Shown in pieces: positions 19,818 through 31,194 of a stretch of DNA of 64,000 nucleotides. The stretch is from Micromussa lordhowensis. Lineage: Eukaryota > Cnidaria > Anthozoa > Scleractinia > Lobophylliidae. Within the stretch, counting starts at the first letter, position 1, and the number at the start of each line of letters is the position of its first letter. The DNA lies in contig OZ026607.1 in NCBI GenBank assembly GCA_964020085.1, forward strand, positions 12,720,401 to 12,784,400, given 5' to 3'. The position numbers and the translations under genes are program-made. The notes under the pieces are model-generated. The model saw only the letters and a program-made list of their open reading frames with translations. It ran no database searches and had not been told where the DNA came from.

Positions 19818-21243
19818 TTACCGAGGCTTGGTAAGGGTTTTGGCACGTAGTCTCGCACGGAGCCATTCATCAAATTCAACTAATGTGGGAATGGTGGGAT
19901 GTATCTCAATCTTACTTTCTCCCCACCTTTCCTTTAACGGGTCAGCTAGTTTTTGTATCGCATCGCGCGTGTTAGTCGAAGATGCTAAATCAAAAGAGTA
20001 TCCCAAACTCTTCATCGTGGCAACTGCATTGTGTAGCGTGTTGTAGAATGAACGAAGCTGTGTTACGCCTCCCTCGGCAACAATTGGGTGATCAAGTACA
20101 GTCTTCATGAAGGTTCCAGCAACAAGTTTCTCGTTTGCAAATAATTGTTCTTCAAGTTCTTTCAGTGCTGCCTTCCAGATATGGCCACGATTTAGCATCC
20201 CTCCAATAGCTTTCTTCGCATTTCCGACCAAGTCATTCTCTGTGTATCGGTGAGGAGTTGGTCATGTACTAAACATTTAAACAGTGATTTGAACGGAGGC
20301 CACTCAAGAGGATCCCCTGAAAAGCAACGTAACTAACGCGGTATCGATTTTGAGAACGCTGGTATCGACTGTAAGTTTGTTTCTCCCTTTGTCCTACTCT
20401 GCTTAGCCGAGAGCTCTTTGATCCACGAAACATGGAGGCGTTCCTCCGCGTCACAATAAGCTTGATCGATTTGGGGAGTCTTCTTGCACAATGCGGACGA
20501 CTTAATCGGGGACGGCAGCTTCACCTTTTGCCGAGGTAAAGGGTCTTCTACATTTTCCGATATTTTGGGTTTAATGTCACAGTAAACAGTTTCATCTTCG
20601 GCATCTCCAAAATCTCGCAAACGGCTCTCAATATCTTGTGGATCCCCTTTACCTTCATTAGGGATGTCAAGCTGAGCTTCTAATCGCAATTTTTCGGCTT
20701 CGTATACGAGTTCTCCTTTATGCGCCGGTGTTCTTGTCCTTGCCTTTCCTGTTCGAGATTTTCGGCTCGCTTGCGCTCCTCTTCCAGTCGGCGTTATGGT
20801 TCTCTCTTTGCTTCTTCGACTTGTAGATCCATCACACATGCACGCCTCTCACTTTCACTGGTGCGCGAGGGTGAACGATGACCGCTGACTGACTCAAATC
20901 GGAGCGAGGGCGCATACTCACTATCAGCCTCTGAAGACAGTTCGCTTTCTCTTTCGTTTATCGAAATTTCAATGCTTTCGATACACAAATTTGCCCTTTT
21001 GATGGCGTCTTCAGTTAGCGTGAGGTGCTCTTGCAATCCTTCAAGTTCCAAAAATTATTCGTATTCTTCGCTGGGGCGCTCGAGTTCTTTAAAAGCTTCT
21101 TCGATTTTTGCGGCTAGCTTGCGTAGTTTCCTTCGGCTTCCACGCGACTTCAGAAGATTCTCAGCGACCTCAATATGCCTCGTAAACGTAGCCTTTCGGT
21201 GAGATAACTTGCTCTTAGCATCAGGTTTTATTCGAATTATCAA
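19818..21243 (-). pseudogene. BEL/Pao gag remnant (DUF1759-like)
   Basis: The frame 20231-19818 holds NRGHIWKAALKELEEQLF..., LDHPIV, LRSFYNTLHNAVATMKSLG and PTIPTLVEFDEWL, hallmarks of the Pao gag domain. Upstream at 21243-20333 are charged coiled-coil segments (NLLKSRGSRRKLRKLAAKIE; later Ser/Arg-rich) split among three frames, with a TAA just after the first. It is not translatable as one protein. Confidence 0.82.
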
Positions 21244-22499
21244 TTTCGGTAACCAATAGTGATGGCTAATAGTTACATACTCGTAACACTGTTGTTATGA
21301 CTAAGTACTAGACAAGCAAGACTACAACTCAGTTTTATGTCTCTTTAACCTCAGTATCTGTAAATACAAGTTTAATTAAATTCCTTGGTAGATCTGTCGA
21401 TACCCTCGAAATGGTTACTTCCAGCTGTTTATGGCGACAATTGTTTAAAAAGTAACTGTTCTAAGATCTAGACCAATTTCTTGCCAGTTTTAATCAAGGA
21501 CGAAGGACGATTCAGTATTAGTTGGCTCGTTACATAGTGATTTCTTATTGTTGCTTGTACGTAGCAAGCAATGTCTAAATGACATGACATCTCTATTGTA
21601 TACCGTGTGGCACTCAATTTTTGCGGGTTGTAATTTTTGAGATTTTGCGGTTTTTCCCCGATCCGCAAAAAAAAGTTCCTACAAAATAAATTCCCGCAAA
21701 AAAAATCTCGGCAAACATTTTCTCCACTGGCGAAATTATACATAGAAGTATGACAAGTAAAATCTTGCTGCTACCATCAGCCACACAAAAGCAAGATGGA
21801 ATTGTGATGCACTGACACTGATACCTGGGTTACTGTGTTTTACATTTTTACATGTTGTTTCACTTGTCAATTTCATGCAGCGTAATTAAACAACGCGAAA
21901 ATGTTTCATTTTCAGTTAAACGCGACCTCTCGAAAGCCGCACAAATTGATACCCCTAAGAAAAACCAGTCTATTACAATCGCAAAAATTAGTTCCAGTAA
22001 AATACAAACAAAAAATCGTCGATTCGCAAAGTATATACTCCCGCAAACAGTTTAGTGTCAAACGGTATCGTTTGTACCTCAGAATATGCAAATAAAACTA
22101 ATTAAATTCCTTGTTGGAAGACGTTTTGTTACTTTTGAAACGAAGTGCATTGTCACTATTGCACGGACAGTGACGGTTTCCAAAGATCAATTAGTTCATG
22201 CCAGTTCTTATTTCAATCAATCTGTTGTTAGCTGAAAAGTGGTTATTATCACCAAACGACTTGACTTTGGGAATTTAAGAACGTTTCTTAGTCGGAAGAC
22301 TTTCTGATTGATCTTACGTTTATCAAAATGTCTATTCTTAGAACGAATTTCAAGTTTTTCTCGCTGGGCGAAAGTGTTTCATTGACTGGTAAATATTGAC
22401 AAATGCAGTTGGGCATGCGTTGTTTCCAAGCTGTACAGATGCAAGCAAGTCCATGCAGTTGTAAACTAACCTTCACTTATACTTTTCTCCAATATACAG
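21244..22499. repeat. Diverged third copy of the upstream block
   Basis: GGTAACCAATAGTGATGGC, TTAATTAAATTCCTTGGT and later motifs align with about 4200-4950 and 61030-61770 at clearly lower identity. Its downstream neighbour is again the leader-exon gene (25992), so the ancestral duplication unit included this flank. Confidence 0.65.
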
Positions 22500-22639
22500 G
22501 TGTCAATTTGATATTCAGTGGCGGATTCATAGGACTTTTAAATAGAGGCATGGCCACAGATAACATTCAGTTTGCCATAGAGGCTGGTAAGAAGGTTTGG
22601 CTTATCACGGAAGATATTCAACGATACGACTCCAGTGCA
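22500..22639 (+). CDS. Isolated exon of an unknown gene
   Basis: Acceptor TCCAATATACAG and donor GTAAGT bound 140 bases with one open frame: VNLIFSGGFIGLLNRGM, ATDNIQFAIEAGKKVWLITE, DIQRYDSSA; phase 2 in, phase 0 out. I do not recognise the family. The two homologous loci (4950-5087, 61772-61909) keep the splice borders but have lost the frame, so this is the only open copy. No partner exons identified; it could belong to a gene broken by the duplications. Confidence 0.5.
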
Positions 22640-25525
22640 GTAAGTTTAGTTCTTTTAATCCGTTAGAAGCTAGGTGTTATCATAATTTCTGTCTGTAATT
22701 CCGTGCACCAATTCTCGATAATTGGAAGAAATCGTTTTTTAATCGTATCTTTTGGTTTCGCGAAACAGTAAACCCACGTAAAACAATTTTACATGGCAGA
22801 ATGGAAATCAAATCTTTTACTTGTAAACAAATTGTTTAACTCAATGCCGTAATTTAGTTTAGGATGTCCAACATGACGTAGCATTTCGCCCACCATTGTT
22901 GCTTGAATTCGTTTCGGCGTGCGAGAGAACGAGAGAGGATGGGCCAGGAACTCCCATGGTGATAACGCCGCCTATATATTTAATAACGGCTTGTTACAAA
23001 GCGCATTAAACGAACGTTCCCCGTTAACAATGACTTTTTCACACAAATTGCCAAGGCGAGTTCTCAAAAGAACAGTTAGTTAGAAAAGGGGGTTCAATGC
23101 AGGGCAACAGGAATGTTGTAATGAAAGAGTACTCGCCACCCACCAACGTGGTCTGGCTTCGAATCTGTACTGGTGTCATTGAGAAGAGTTCGTTATTGGT
23201 TCTCTTCTTTCTCTGAAGATTTTTCTATGGGTAGTCCAGTTTTCTTCTCTCCGGAAAATCCAACATTTTCAAATTCCAATTCAACCTGGATAGAGAGAGG
23301 ACCCACATAAAACCCATAAAATCAGCTAGGGCTGTTGTGTCGAGATGTGGCTTCATCTCTAAATACAAGTTTGCTTTAATGGTTGCACCAGCTTATGACA
23401 GTCATCAAGAAACATTTATTTTGTTTCCGATGATTGACGGACGGATGCAGATGGGGAACGAGAGTTTGTTTTCGCAATTTCGAAAACAAGATGTATGTTC
23501 GGTGACTGTTTATACACCCCTCTTAGGAATTTAATGTGTCAGCTGTCCCTGTATGTGTCTGATATTGCCATAGCAACCATCTATTGATACGCCTGTCAAG
23601 CCAAATGTCACCTTGCTGATGGAAGTGTTCGATTTTTGTGGTGAAGAGAATTGCAGAATATAATTATTACCTTCAATACATTTTATTTTCATTCGGAATT
23701 CATTTTCTACCATTTACGTTGACTTCCCGAGAAAAGTGTAAAATCAATGGTGGCGGATCATAGATTATAGACGTCATGAGATCAAAATATTTTTTGCGCC
23801 TAAAACTCTCATGAGTGGTGCCATAGGACTCAGTGTTCCAGAGTTCCTCAAGTTGCTTGCTAAGTAAACATCTTGCCCGTCGATGAGTCTTGTATTCGAG
23901 CAAAGGACTTTACGTTTGGGCGACCATCAAGTATACTCCAGCCAATGCATGCATTGATAGCAAGTGGTTCATTAGCTACGTTTACCCTTTTTCACATCAA
24001 GAGGGTATTAGAACTTTTTCCTCCTTCCACTCTTAAGGTCAACTCCCAAACCCTCTTCTTGTACATCAGTGTTGTTCACTGCCGTGAGTAAGAGTTATTT
24101 TGAAATCCTTTCATATTCAATAACCTCACAAGAGATGGGTCATCATAGTTATTTCAAAATCTGAATCCCGACCAATCGTAGTCCTAAAGTTCATTGTCAC
24201 TGTTGCTGATCACCTTTGTTACTGGCATAACTCGGAGCAGTACTTTTAAAACAAGAGTTAACTGCAGCTGTAGTCGAGCGCGTGGAAGCAGTTTATGTAC
24301 TTTGATCAGGTAACAAGTCCTGGATGACAACGGTTTTTGTGTTGAGCTAGTTTACCTATGCCTGGCTTTAACAAAGTTCAACCATGTGTGATGTGACTTT
24401 TCAAAACCTTGAATGCACCTTGCACTAACCGAAGACTTGTAGTTCCTTAAGTTAAATCAATACCACTGAAGCAAATAACCCTTTGCTCAACAAAGTCATT
24501 TTTCTCCTTGGGAGATTTGGATTAGAATACTTCACTGCGTTTAGTGTGTGCGGTCGAGGGCACATCGGGTGGGATTCTGTTATTTTTTTTCTGCTGTCGT
24601 AGCGTAGGTAGACATTTCCAGGGTGATTTCCGAAGAAGGGATGACTCAGTATATAGAATCGCTCTTGAATTAAGGAAGTCTACAACGTTTGCAAAGTTTC
24701 AAATGCTCAGCGAATTTGACTTGCATCTATTTGGGTAGCTGTCCAACGACTCTTGCTAGGTTCATCTACTCAAAGGTATCATTGACGACAACATGAGCTA
24801 TATCAGCGTAGCGAAGGAAGCTGTCTTCGTCGTTCTCTAGTAGAGTAGGTCCCTGGGAAAGGACTTAACACACGCGTTCACCACCTGAAATGGCTGACTG
24901 TGTCATTCCTCTAGTGTCTTAAGTGCCCTTGGAAGACCACCCGGCATTGGTTTATAGCGCCAAGACAGGACCCTCCAAGAATTGTAGCAAACGCGCTATT
25001 TAAACAATATAACTAAACAGTCTCGTCGCAAGCATCTCTCTAAATCTCAGACGGGAGGATGACGAGAGGCCACGCAGTATTCTGGGATATAAGGTGACAG
25101 AGAATTTAACACACTTAAAATAAAGGAACAATTGGCTTTATTTCCACGCGCTTAAGTATGGCACAGTGACAGCAGTAAATCAGGAAACCTTCTTTTACAA
25201 TATTTGCCTCATTAGCACAAGAGACTCAGATTCTGATCAAGTTACAAAATACTAATTATAACTATTAAATTCTCAACCTCGGATAACGCAATTATAGCTT
25301 TCTGATTGGTTCACTAGATCTCGTTTACCAGCCATTATACCTGCGTTTGACCTTATATGGGAATGTATGCGGTAAATGTCGCTCAGCATAAAATTTTCAG
25401 CATTTCGTTTTTGCGCCCGGAAGTCACATCACTTTCGGGTCGTTTCTTAGACTTTGATAAAATTTAGCAAAAGCGAAGGTTGAGAATTTAATAAAACAAT
25501 AATTCCATTCGCGCTTGTTGGATAT
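22640..25525. other. Gene-poor stretch between the lone exon and the 84-aa gene
   Basis: Scattered open frames of 60-90 codons without splice or homology support. No family recognised. Confidence 0.4.
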
Positions 25526-25607
25526 GAGATTGGTTATAGCCAACTCGGCCCTACGTGCCTCGTTGGCTATTTACCATCTTATATCCAACGCGTGCTCATG
25601 GAATAAT
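25526..25607. repeat. Foldback MITE
   Basis: CAATAATTCCAT...GTTGGATATGAGAT and ATCTTATATCCAAC...ATGGAATAATTG are imperfect inverted arms around TAGCCAACTCGG / CGTTGGCTA. Confidence 0.65.
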
Positions 25608-25991
25608 TGCTAAATATTGAAAGGGCATTGCAGTATTAACTGTGCCAAGGAATTTGAGCCCTATATATCGAATAGTTTTTGTGCGACGCTGGTTTAAATA
25701 TTCAAAATGTAACAAAGAATGTACGGGCTCTAATTTCTCCTTGAATATTGTACCCAAGGAGCCAAGAATTTCACCAGTTAAAAAGTTCCACATGTTCTTT
25801 AAATGTCTGATATCAATACCTCCTAAGATGATGCCTTCGCTGAGAAAAGTGGTATGCTAATGAGGACACATGTAAACAGTGACGCCAGCAAAGATTGCAC
25901 TACTGCTTGAACATGCCTCAGTCGCCTACTCAGATTAACGCAACTTCATTTACGCAATCTACTGATTTTACTTATTTTTCTTTCAAGGGAT

Positions 25992-26648
25992 ATGAAGTGC
26001 TTTGTTTTCTTCATAATAACTTGGGGCTTGGTGGCGTCATACCCTCTTGACAACCAAGTTCAGGTGAGCAAGTTACCACCGTATCGCGCGCCCGATACAT
26101 TGTTTGAAATTGTTTCTGATATATATTAAATTTTTTTCTTCGACAGGATGAAGATCAAGACAAAAACGAAGATCTTGGTTAGTCTATAAACCGGTTTCTT
26201 ATGTTATTTACCTCGTTTTAGAAGGCACGATTCAATACCATAATGAATGACGTATTTTGTTTTTCGTGGATTGGATAAGATCATGGAATGTTCTTGGGCT
26301 CGATACTGAGTATGAGCTTTCTAAAAATCAGTGAATGTAAAAACTTGCGCTACCCGAAGAAAAAGAGCATCGACCTGTTTTGGAATGGCCGCGGTTGTTT
26401 TTCGCCGTTTATTGCTTAGCATTCCGATGATTGGTTGATATTGGGTGGGTGCTGGGTACCTTGTATGGACTGGCAGTATTTACGTTACGTATTTACGTTC
26501 GTTGCTGAGGCTATCATTGCAAAAATATTCTTATTTATTCTAAATCCATTAGTTATATTTTTGTTTTTATTTCGGCTCAGTCAAGAATAACATTTATTAT
26601 TATATGGCTAGCTCCACAAGCGGGCAAGATGAATCAAATCCTGCGCTG

Positions 26649-26679
<31 letters not shown>

Positions 26680-27143
26680 CATCTTGCCCGCTCGGGACTA
26701 CCTGCCTTGTCCCGCAAGAAAAATTTCCCCAAAAGCCATATAATAAATCCTTTATTGACCAAGTTTGTTCGGTCAAGATGGCTTGATATTGGCCTCGTTC
26801 TTTTTTTGCGAGTTTTTGAACACGCAAAAAAAGAATTCGGCCAATATCCAGCCATCTTGACCTCACACTTGCTCAATAACCCATACATATTTTTGTCTGT
26901 TTTGACAAGCGGCAAATAAAAAAAAACACCGTTCATTAAAGAAAGATACGTACATTTTTTCAATTGTATTGTATGCCTTTTTTTTATATAGAAACACATC
27001 AAGTTTACGTCGCAGTGCCATATATACAAGAACCGGACATTCCGTCCATCTACCGGCGGCCGCACAAAGGCAAAGGCGTTCATCGTTCAGGAATCAACTA
27101 TGGGAATATTAGTGTCGGAATTCAAAAGAACATCCGAAAATGA
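25992..27143 (+). CDS. Short secreted paralog of the array gene (3 exons, 84 aa)
   Basis: Exons 25992-26063, 26147-26177, 26992-27143; 255 nt in frame. Signal peptide MKCFVFFIITWGLVAS, acidic linker DEDQDKNEDL, then ETHQVYVAVPYIQEPDIP, SIYRRPHKGKGVHR, SGINYGNISVGIQKNIRK and TGA. Splice phases (0, then 1) match the array gene. There are no module exons; intron 2 holds foldback elements instead. After the Arg-Arg the remaining 27 or so residues are strongly basic, which would suit a released cationic peptide (for example an antimicrobial one), but that is only inference. SGINYGNISVGIQ resembles the module core HGTNLGNVGLGTQ. Confidence 0.78.
26659..26696. repeat. Perfect 18-bp-arm palindrome in intron 2
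   Basis: CCCGAGCGGGCAAGATGG, two bases, then the exact reverse complement. Part of a foldback cluster inside the 84-aa gene's second intron. Confidence 0.85.
26771..26872. repeat. Foldback element in intron 2
   Basis: GGTCAAGATGGCTTGATATT pairs imperfectly with AATATCCAGCCATCTTGACC; the inner arms TTTTTTTGCG / CGCAAAAAAA extend the stem. Confidence 0.8.
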
Positions 27144-27277
27144 ATAGAGAATCTATTCTAAGTCTTTACCGTGACTATTGAAAACGGCTTCCAATTGTAG
27201 TTTAGTAAAGTTTGCAGTTTTAATGCTGATGGCATCTCATCAGTTACAAAAAGCCAAAACTGTAGAAGTAGTAAGTC

Positions 27278-27283
27278 AATAAA
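27278..27283 (+). terminator. Polyadenylation signal of the 84-aa gene
   Basis: AATAAA 135 bases after the stop, in the position corresponding to 17620-17625 of the array gene. Confidence 0.75.
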
Positions 27284-27549
27284 AGGTGTTTGAAAAGCCG
27301 TTTTACTGTTCGCTGATGAGCCAGGCTTTGATTAGTCTTTGTTGGGATTTGATTTGGGAAAAGAGTTGGACAAGAGAAAGGCTGAAGAACGAGAATATTG
27401 AAACTAGATCCAGGAGTATTACGTGACTCAGAAATCGAATCTAGTGGAGACCTAAATCCAGCGGTTTTGTTTATTTGGCTTAAAATTTCCATGACAGTAT
27501 CTCCTCGCCTCTAAACATACCTCACCATCCTGAAACCTTTTAAGTAGTA

Positions 27550-27685
27550 TAGGACACTCATAGGGGCAGTAACCAATCAGGAGCCGAGAAAGACAATAGG
27601 CTATTGTTTCGAGAACAATGGGTTATATTATTATTGTTGCTCCTGATTGGTTACTGCCCCCTATGTGCGCCCTATACTACTCTTG
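27550..27685. repeat. Foldback MITE
   Basis: GTAGTATAGG...GGGGCAGTAACCAATCAGGA and TCCTGATTGGTTACTGCCCC...CCTATACTAC form about 40-bp arms. Confidence 0.8.
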
Positions 27686-27910
27686 TAATGCAGGATGTAT
27701 ACAGTTCGTATCATGAGGCGCACTATCAGAATCTGAACTAGGCGAACTAAACTCAGTGGGGAAAATGACTTGGGTAGGCGTGAAGAACGCTTTTAACGAG
27801 TTTATATGATTTTCTATTTGGATGATTTGAAAAAGTTAAAACTTAGAATTGGTACAGAATATTAAACAATTATCCTTTGAAGTCAAGGAAAATATTCTGC
27901 CGCTAGCTAT

Positions 27911-28357
27911 TTGACTCGACTCGACAGTCTGGTCTGGAACGTTTGCGTACAACATAAACAAACTACAACTTGTACAAAATTTCGCCGCCCGTCTGTTGAC
28001 TATAACACCAAAACGTTTGATCACATCTCACCAGTGCTGCGCGCACTGCGTTGGCCTTATATCAAGAATCAGTTATTAGTGTGTGATGCTACGATACTAT
28101 AAAAAATAGTTAATGGCCTTGCACCACCATATTTAGAGTGTTATGTCAACAAAAGATCAGCTATCCACAGCTACAATACTAGATCTAGGGACAACTTAGT
28201 CGTACCCTTTTGTAGGAAAGCCACAGCACAGAGGTCCTTTAGTTATAGAGCAATCACTGTTTGGAATTCTCTTAAAAGTGAAGAAACGAAAAATAGCGCA
28301 ACACTCTCAGTTTTTAAGCGCTCTGCGGTAAAGCGCGAAATATATAACAGTCCGTAG
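27911..28357 (+). pseudogene. Non-LTR retrotransposon 3' end (CR1/L2-like RT tail)
   Basis: One frame reads FDHISPVLRALRW, a TAA near 28099, then KIVNGLAPPYLECYVNKRSA, NTRSRDNLVVPF, SFSYRAITVWNSL and ends TAG 28355-28357. This is the typical C-terminal tail of CR1/L2-type LINE polymerases. The catalytic part is absent: a 5'-truncated dead copy. Confidence 0.82.
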
Positions 28358-28599
28358 TAATTTTTAGGATTAGAATTTTTAGAATAGGTTAATTATTTAT
28401 TTGAATTAGTTATGATATTATTGTAACTTTTATAGGTAGTTTTATTCGATTTCCAATTATTGTAAATTAAATCGGAAGAGCCACTGGCTGGATACTAGAC
28501 TATTGGATCACTGGATTATGCAATTCAAAAGTTTTCATTGGTAGAGTAAAAGGTTTGAATGCAGGAGCACCAGTAGCTCGTATAGTGTAATCGTCCGGG

Positions 28600-29160
28600 T
28601 GAGGATAGTTCTGAAAATAACTGTTGTTTTTGACTGAGTTTTCCACAACCTGAGCGAAAGTCATCTTCAGAATCAAGTGAACAGTCCAATCCGTTGAAGG
28701 TGATTGGTCAGTTTAGCCATGATGGTATTGGCTGTAAGACTCGTGTAAAGTTTGTCGGCAGTCATTGGTCGGTTCTATTAAGCTTCGATCCATCTTTTGT
28801 CAGTCAAATTGAGTCGGTCTGTTAGAGATCCCTTTGTCGGTTTCGTTTATGTCGTGAATAATCGTTTGTAATGAGCCGGTAGTTGTCAACATTTGTTAAG
28901 AGGCGTCTTTTCTAAGCTAGTTTACCAGCTTTCAAGAGTCAGTCGTTGAAAATTGTTGTAGGTTAAGCATTGAGCAGTGCCCCAGTCAACGCTGTGGTTT
29001 GTCAGTTGATGATGTACAGCAATGTGATTGTCGGTTGACATCACCATTTATCGTTGCTCGTTTGTGTTCAGTCAGTCTCGTGTTAAGGTTTCTGCCTGTC
29101 TCACCGATGTAGGAAGCCTGGCAGTCGGAGCATTTGAGCAAGATCAGAAGTTGTTCACGG
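28600..29160 (-). pseudogene. Penelope-like element 3' end (GIY-YIG fragment)
   Basis: On the minus strand CSDCQASYIGETGRNLNTRL, then TEHKRAT and broken coding, and a tail with GAAGATGACTTTCGCTCAGG, as found after PLE reading frames. A different PLE family from the 1-kb and 57-kb copies. Confidence 0.72.
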
Positions 29161-29689
29161 TGCAAGCATGGCTACTCGTGCTCGCCTTCTCACACGTTGG
29201 AGTCGTTGCAAGAAAAGACCAAATTAGTAAACCAGGAGAACTGCTGGAAACTGATGAACGATATCAGTGACAGCAGGACTCCCAGCCCTGTGCTTCTTTT
29301 GATCAAGTATTTGTTCATATCATTTCGGCGTGTCCATTTTTATTCCGGCGTATTCAATCGCTTTATCAATCGATAAATCCATAAAAACGGGTAAATCTGA
29401 TATGATTGATCTAAAATGCCTAAGATCGTTAATCGGCCCAAACGTTTGCTCCTTACTCTTAGATAGGTCAATTGGACAGAATTATGGAGAAATTTTTGGA
29501 AAAAATAGTGCTTTTTAATTAATCTCGATTTAGATTAGAAACGTTTTCTTGTATGCGTGATATTGGTTAATCATTGGAATTTGTACAAGAAACGACAGCT
29601 GAGTTCGTACAAACAGTGCTTCTCTTGGCAAAAGAGTTAAATCATATATAAGTGTCTTGTTTCTGATTTTGGCTGATAACGGTCAGGCC

Positions 29690-30122
29690 CAAGTTGTTCG
29701 AAAGATGAATAACGGTATCCACTGAATTCATCCAGTGGATAAATGTTAACAAACAACCCATGCTATCCGCTAGTTAACAACTATTCACCGAAGTGGCTAG
29801 CGGTGGATATTTACCGAGCCGCGAAGTGGCGAGGTAAATATCCACCGCTAGCCACCGACACTGAGGTGAATAGTTGTTTTAGTTTATACTAAAACAGTGA
29901 CATAATAAACACCAAACACAAATTAATTTGGATGATTTCTTCACTTTTCATGGATGCAAACCGGACGCCATTTTCTCTCGAGTTTCTCGGAGGTAAATAG
30001 CACATGATATCCAGAGTTTGACGAGCCAATCAGCGCGCGCCATCAAAGCTATCCACTGTTTTAGTATATACTAAATAGTTATATATCCAGTGGATAGCGT
30101 TATCTACCTTTCGAACAACCTG
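29690..30122. repeat. Composite foldback element, about 430 bp
   Basis: Outer arms GTTGTTCGAAAGATGAATAA / TAGCGTTATCTACCTTTCGAACAAC; inner palindrome CAACTATTCACC...GCTAGCGGTGGATATTTACC with its complement about 29819-29874. TAGTATATACTAAA motifs lie between. No transposase. Confidence 0.72.
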
Positions 30123-30924
30123 GAGCAGGTTTGAATAGTCCTGATTTCTCCCAGTTACTGTGGTTTTGAAACCATAAGGCAACCTACAACGAAAATGTAC
30201 AGTGTTTAGGTTTCTCGTCATCCGAAGGAGAAAACAAGAAAAACATTAGTCTCTGGTTCTTTGGGAACTACTGAAGACAACACTATCCATAAATTCGGGA
30301 AAATTTGCGGCTTTACTTCGAATTAAAAAAGGCACAATTACGTCTTTCATGAGATCTTTGCTTGGCCTCCCATATCATTGCATTTAACATGAAGGGTGTC
30401 CAGTGTCTTCCAGTTGCCTCCTCGACGATTCTTCTTTCGCTCTGCCACCTGGCCCAGGATCTTAGGCTGCACGCAACACATTGTTACATTGCTGTAAATC
30501 TACTGAGCACTACTACCATTGTTTTTTTTTTCGATTTCAACTTGCTTGCGCTTCTTAAAAGAAACTAGACCATCCGTTCCAGCCAATCATCAGGTTTATT
30601 TTTAAACTTCGTCCACGATATTTATCTGCGAGAGCTGAATTTAGCTACAGCATCGTTTATAATTGTTTTTTGATTTTTATAGTCAATTTTTGTTTCTACA
30701 TTTCTCGTTTTCCGTGTTTATAGACCAGGTTTGCTCCGGATTGTGGGGCAACGAAGGGTGAGAGTGAATGATTCCTGTTTTAAATCTTGCACCATTCCTG
30801 TTGTACTTTATCGTTTTAAACCATAAAAATAAGGTGAGACGAAAGGGGAGGAAAACAATACAAACTCTTTCAAAAGGTCGTACTATATGATAAGAACACT
30901 ACAAAACCTGGGTTAGACAACGAG
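30123..30924. other. Non-coding
   Basis: No supported gene. From about 30720 the sequence starts to align with about 36340-36560, the 3' flank of the second GFP-like gene. Confidence 0.45.
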
Positions 30925-30930
30925 TTTATT
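30925..30930 (-). terminator. Poly(A) signal of GFP-like copy A
   Basis: TTTATT on + (AATAAA on -), about 265 bases past the coding end and conserved in context at 36550-36555 for copy B. Confidence 0.55.
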
Positions 30931-31194
30931 CCCATCACAGTTTTTTAACTTGTACTTGACTTCTACTGAGTTTAAGAAGTCTATGATTATCTTGTGATAA
31001 CGCAAAACAAAAATGGAAACTATAATTATTTAACTAAATTTAACTCTGAAACCTAGTGCCTAGCAAATCCCAAAAGAAATAATTGAATTGAAAGTATCAA
31101 ATAGTAATCCGAGTAAATGCCTTTAAATTAAAAAAAAAGAAACTTTTCTTCTACATGTTGTCGTCTTGGCTTTTCGTTAAGCCTTTACTTGGCC

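Larger units (their letters stand above)
18160..21243 (-). mobile_element. BEL/Pao LTR retrotransposon, decayed and internally deleted
   Basis: Minus-strand order: coiled gag-like N-terminus (21243 down), DUF1759-type gag (20231-19818), protease-like segment (19439-19123), then integrase C-terminal region (about 18730-18360). Only about 300 bases separate protease from integrase, so the reverse transcriptase and RNase H are deleted. Several frameshifts and stops are present and no LTR pair was recognised. It lies between the array gene and its 26-kb paralog. Confidence 0.85.
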
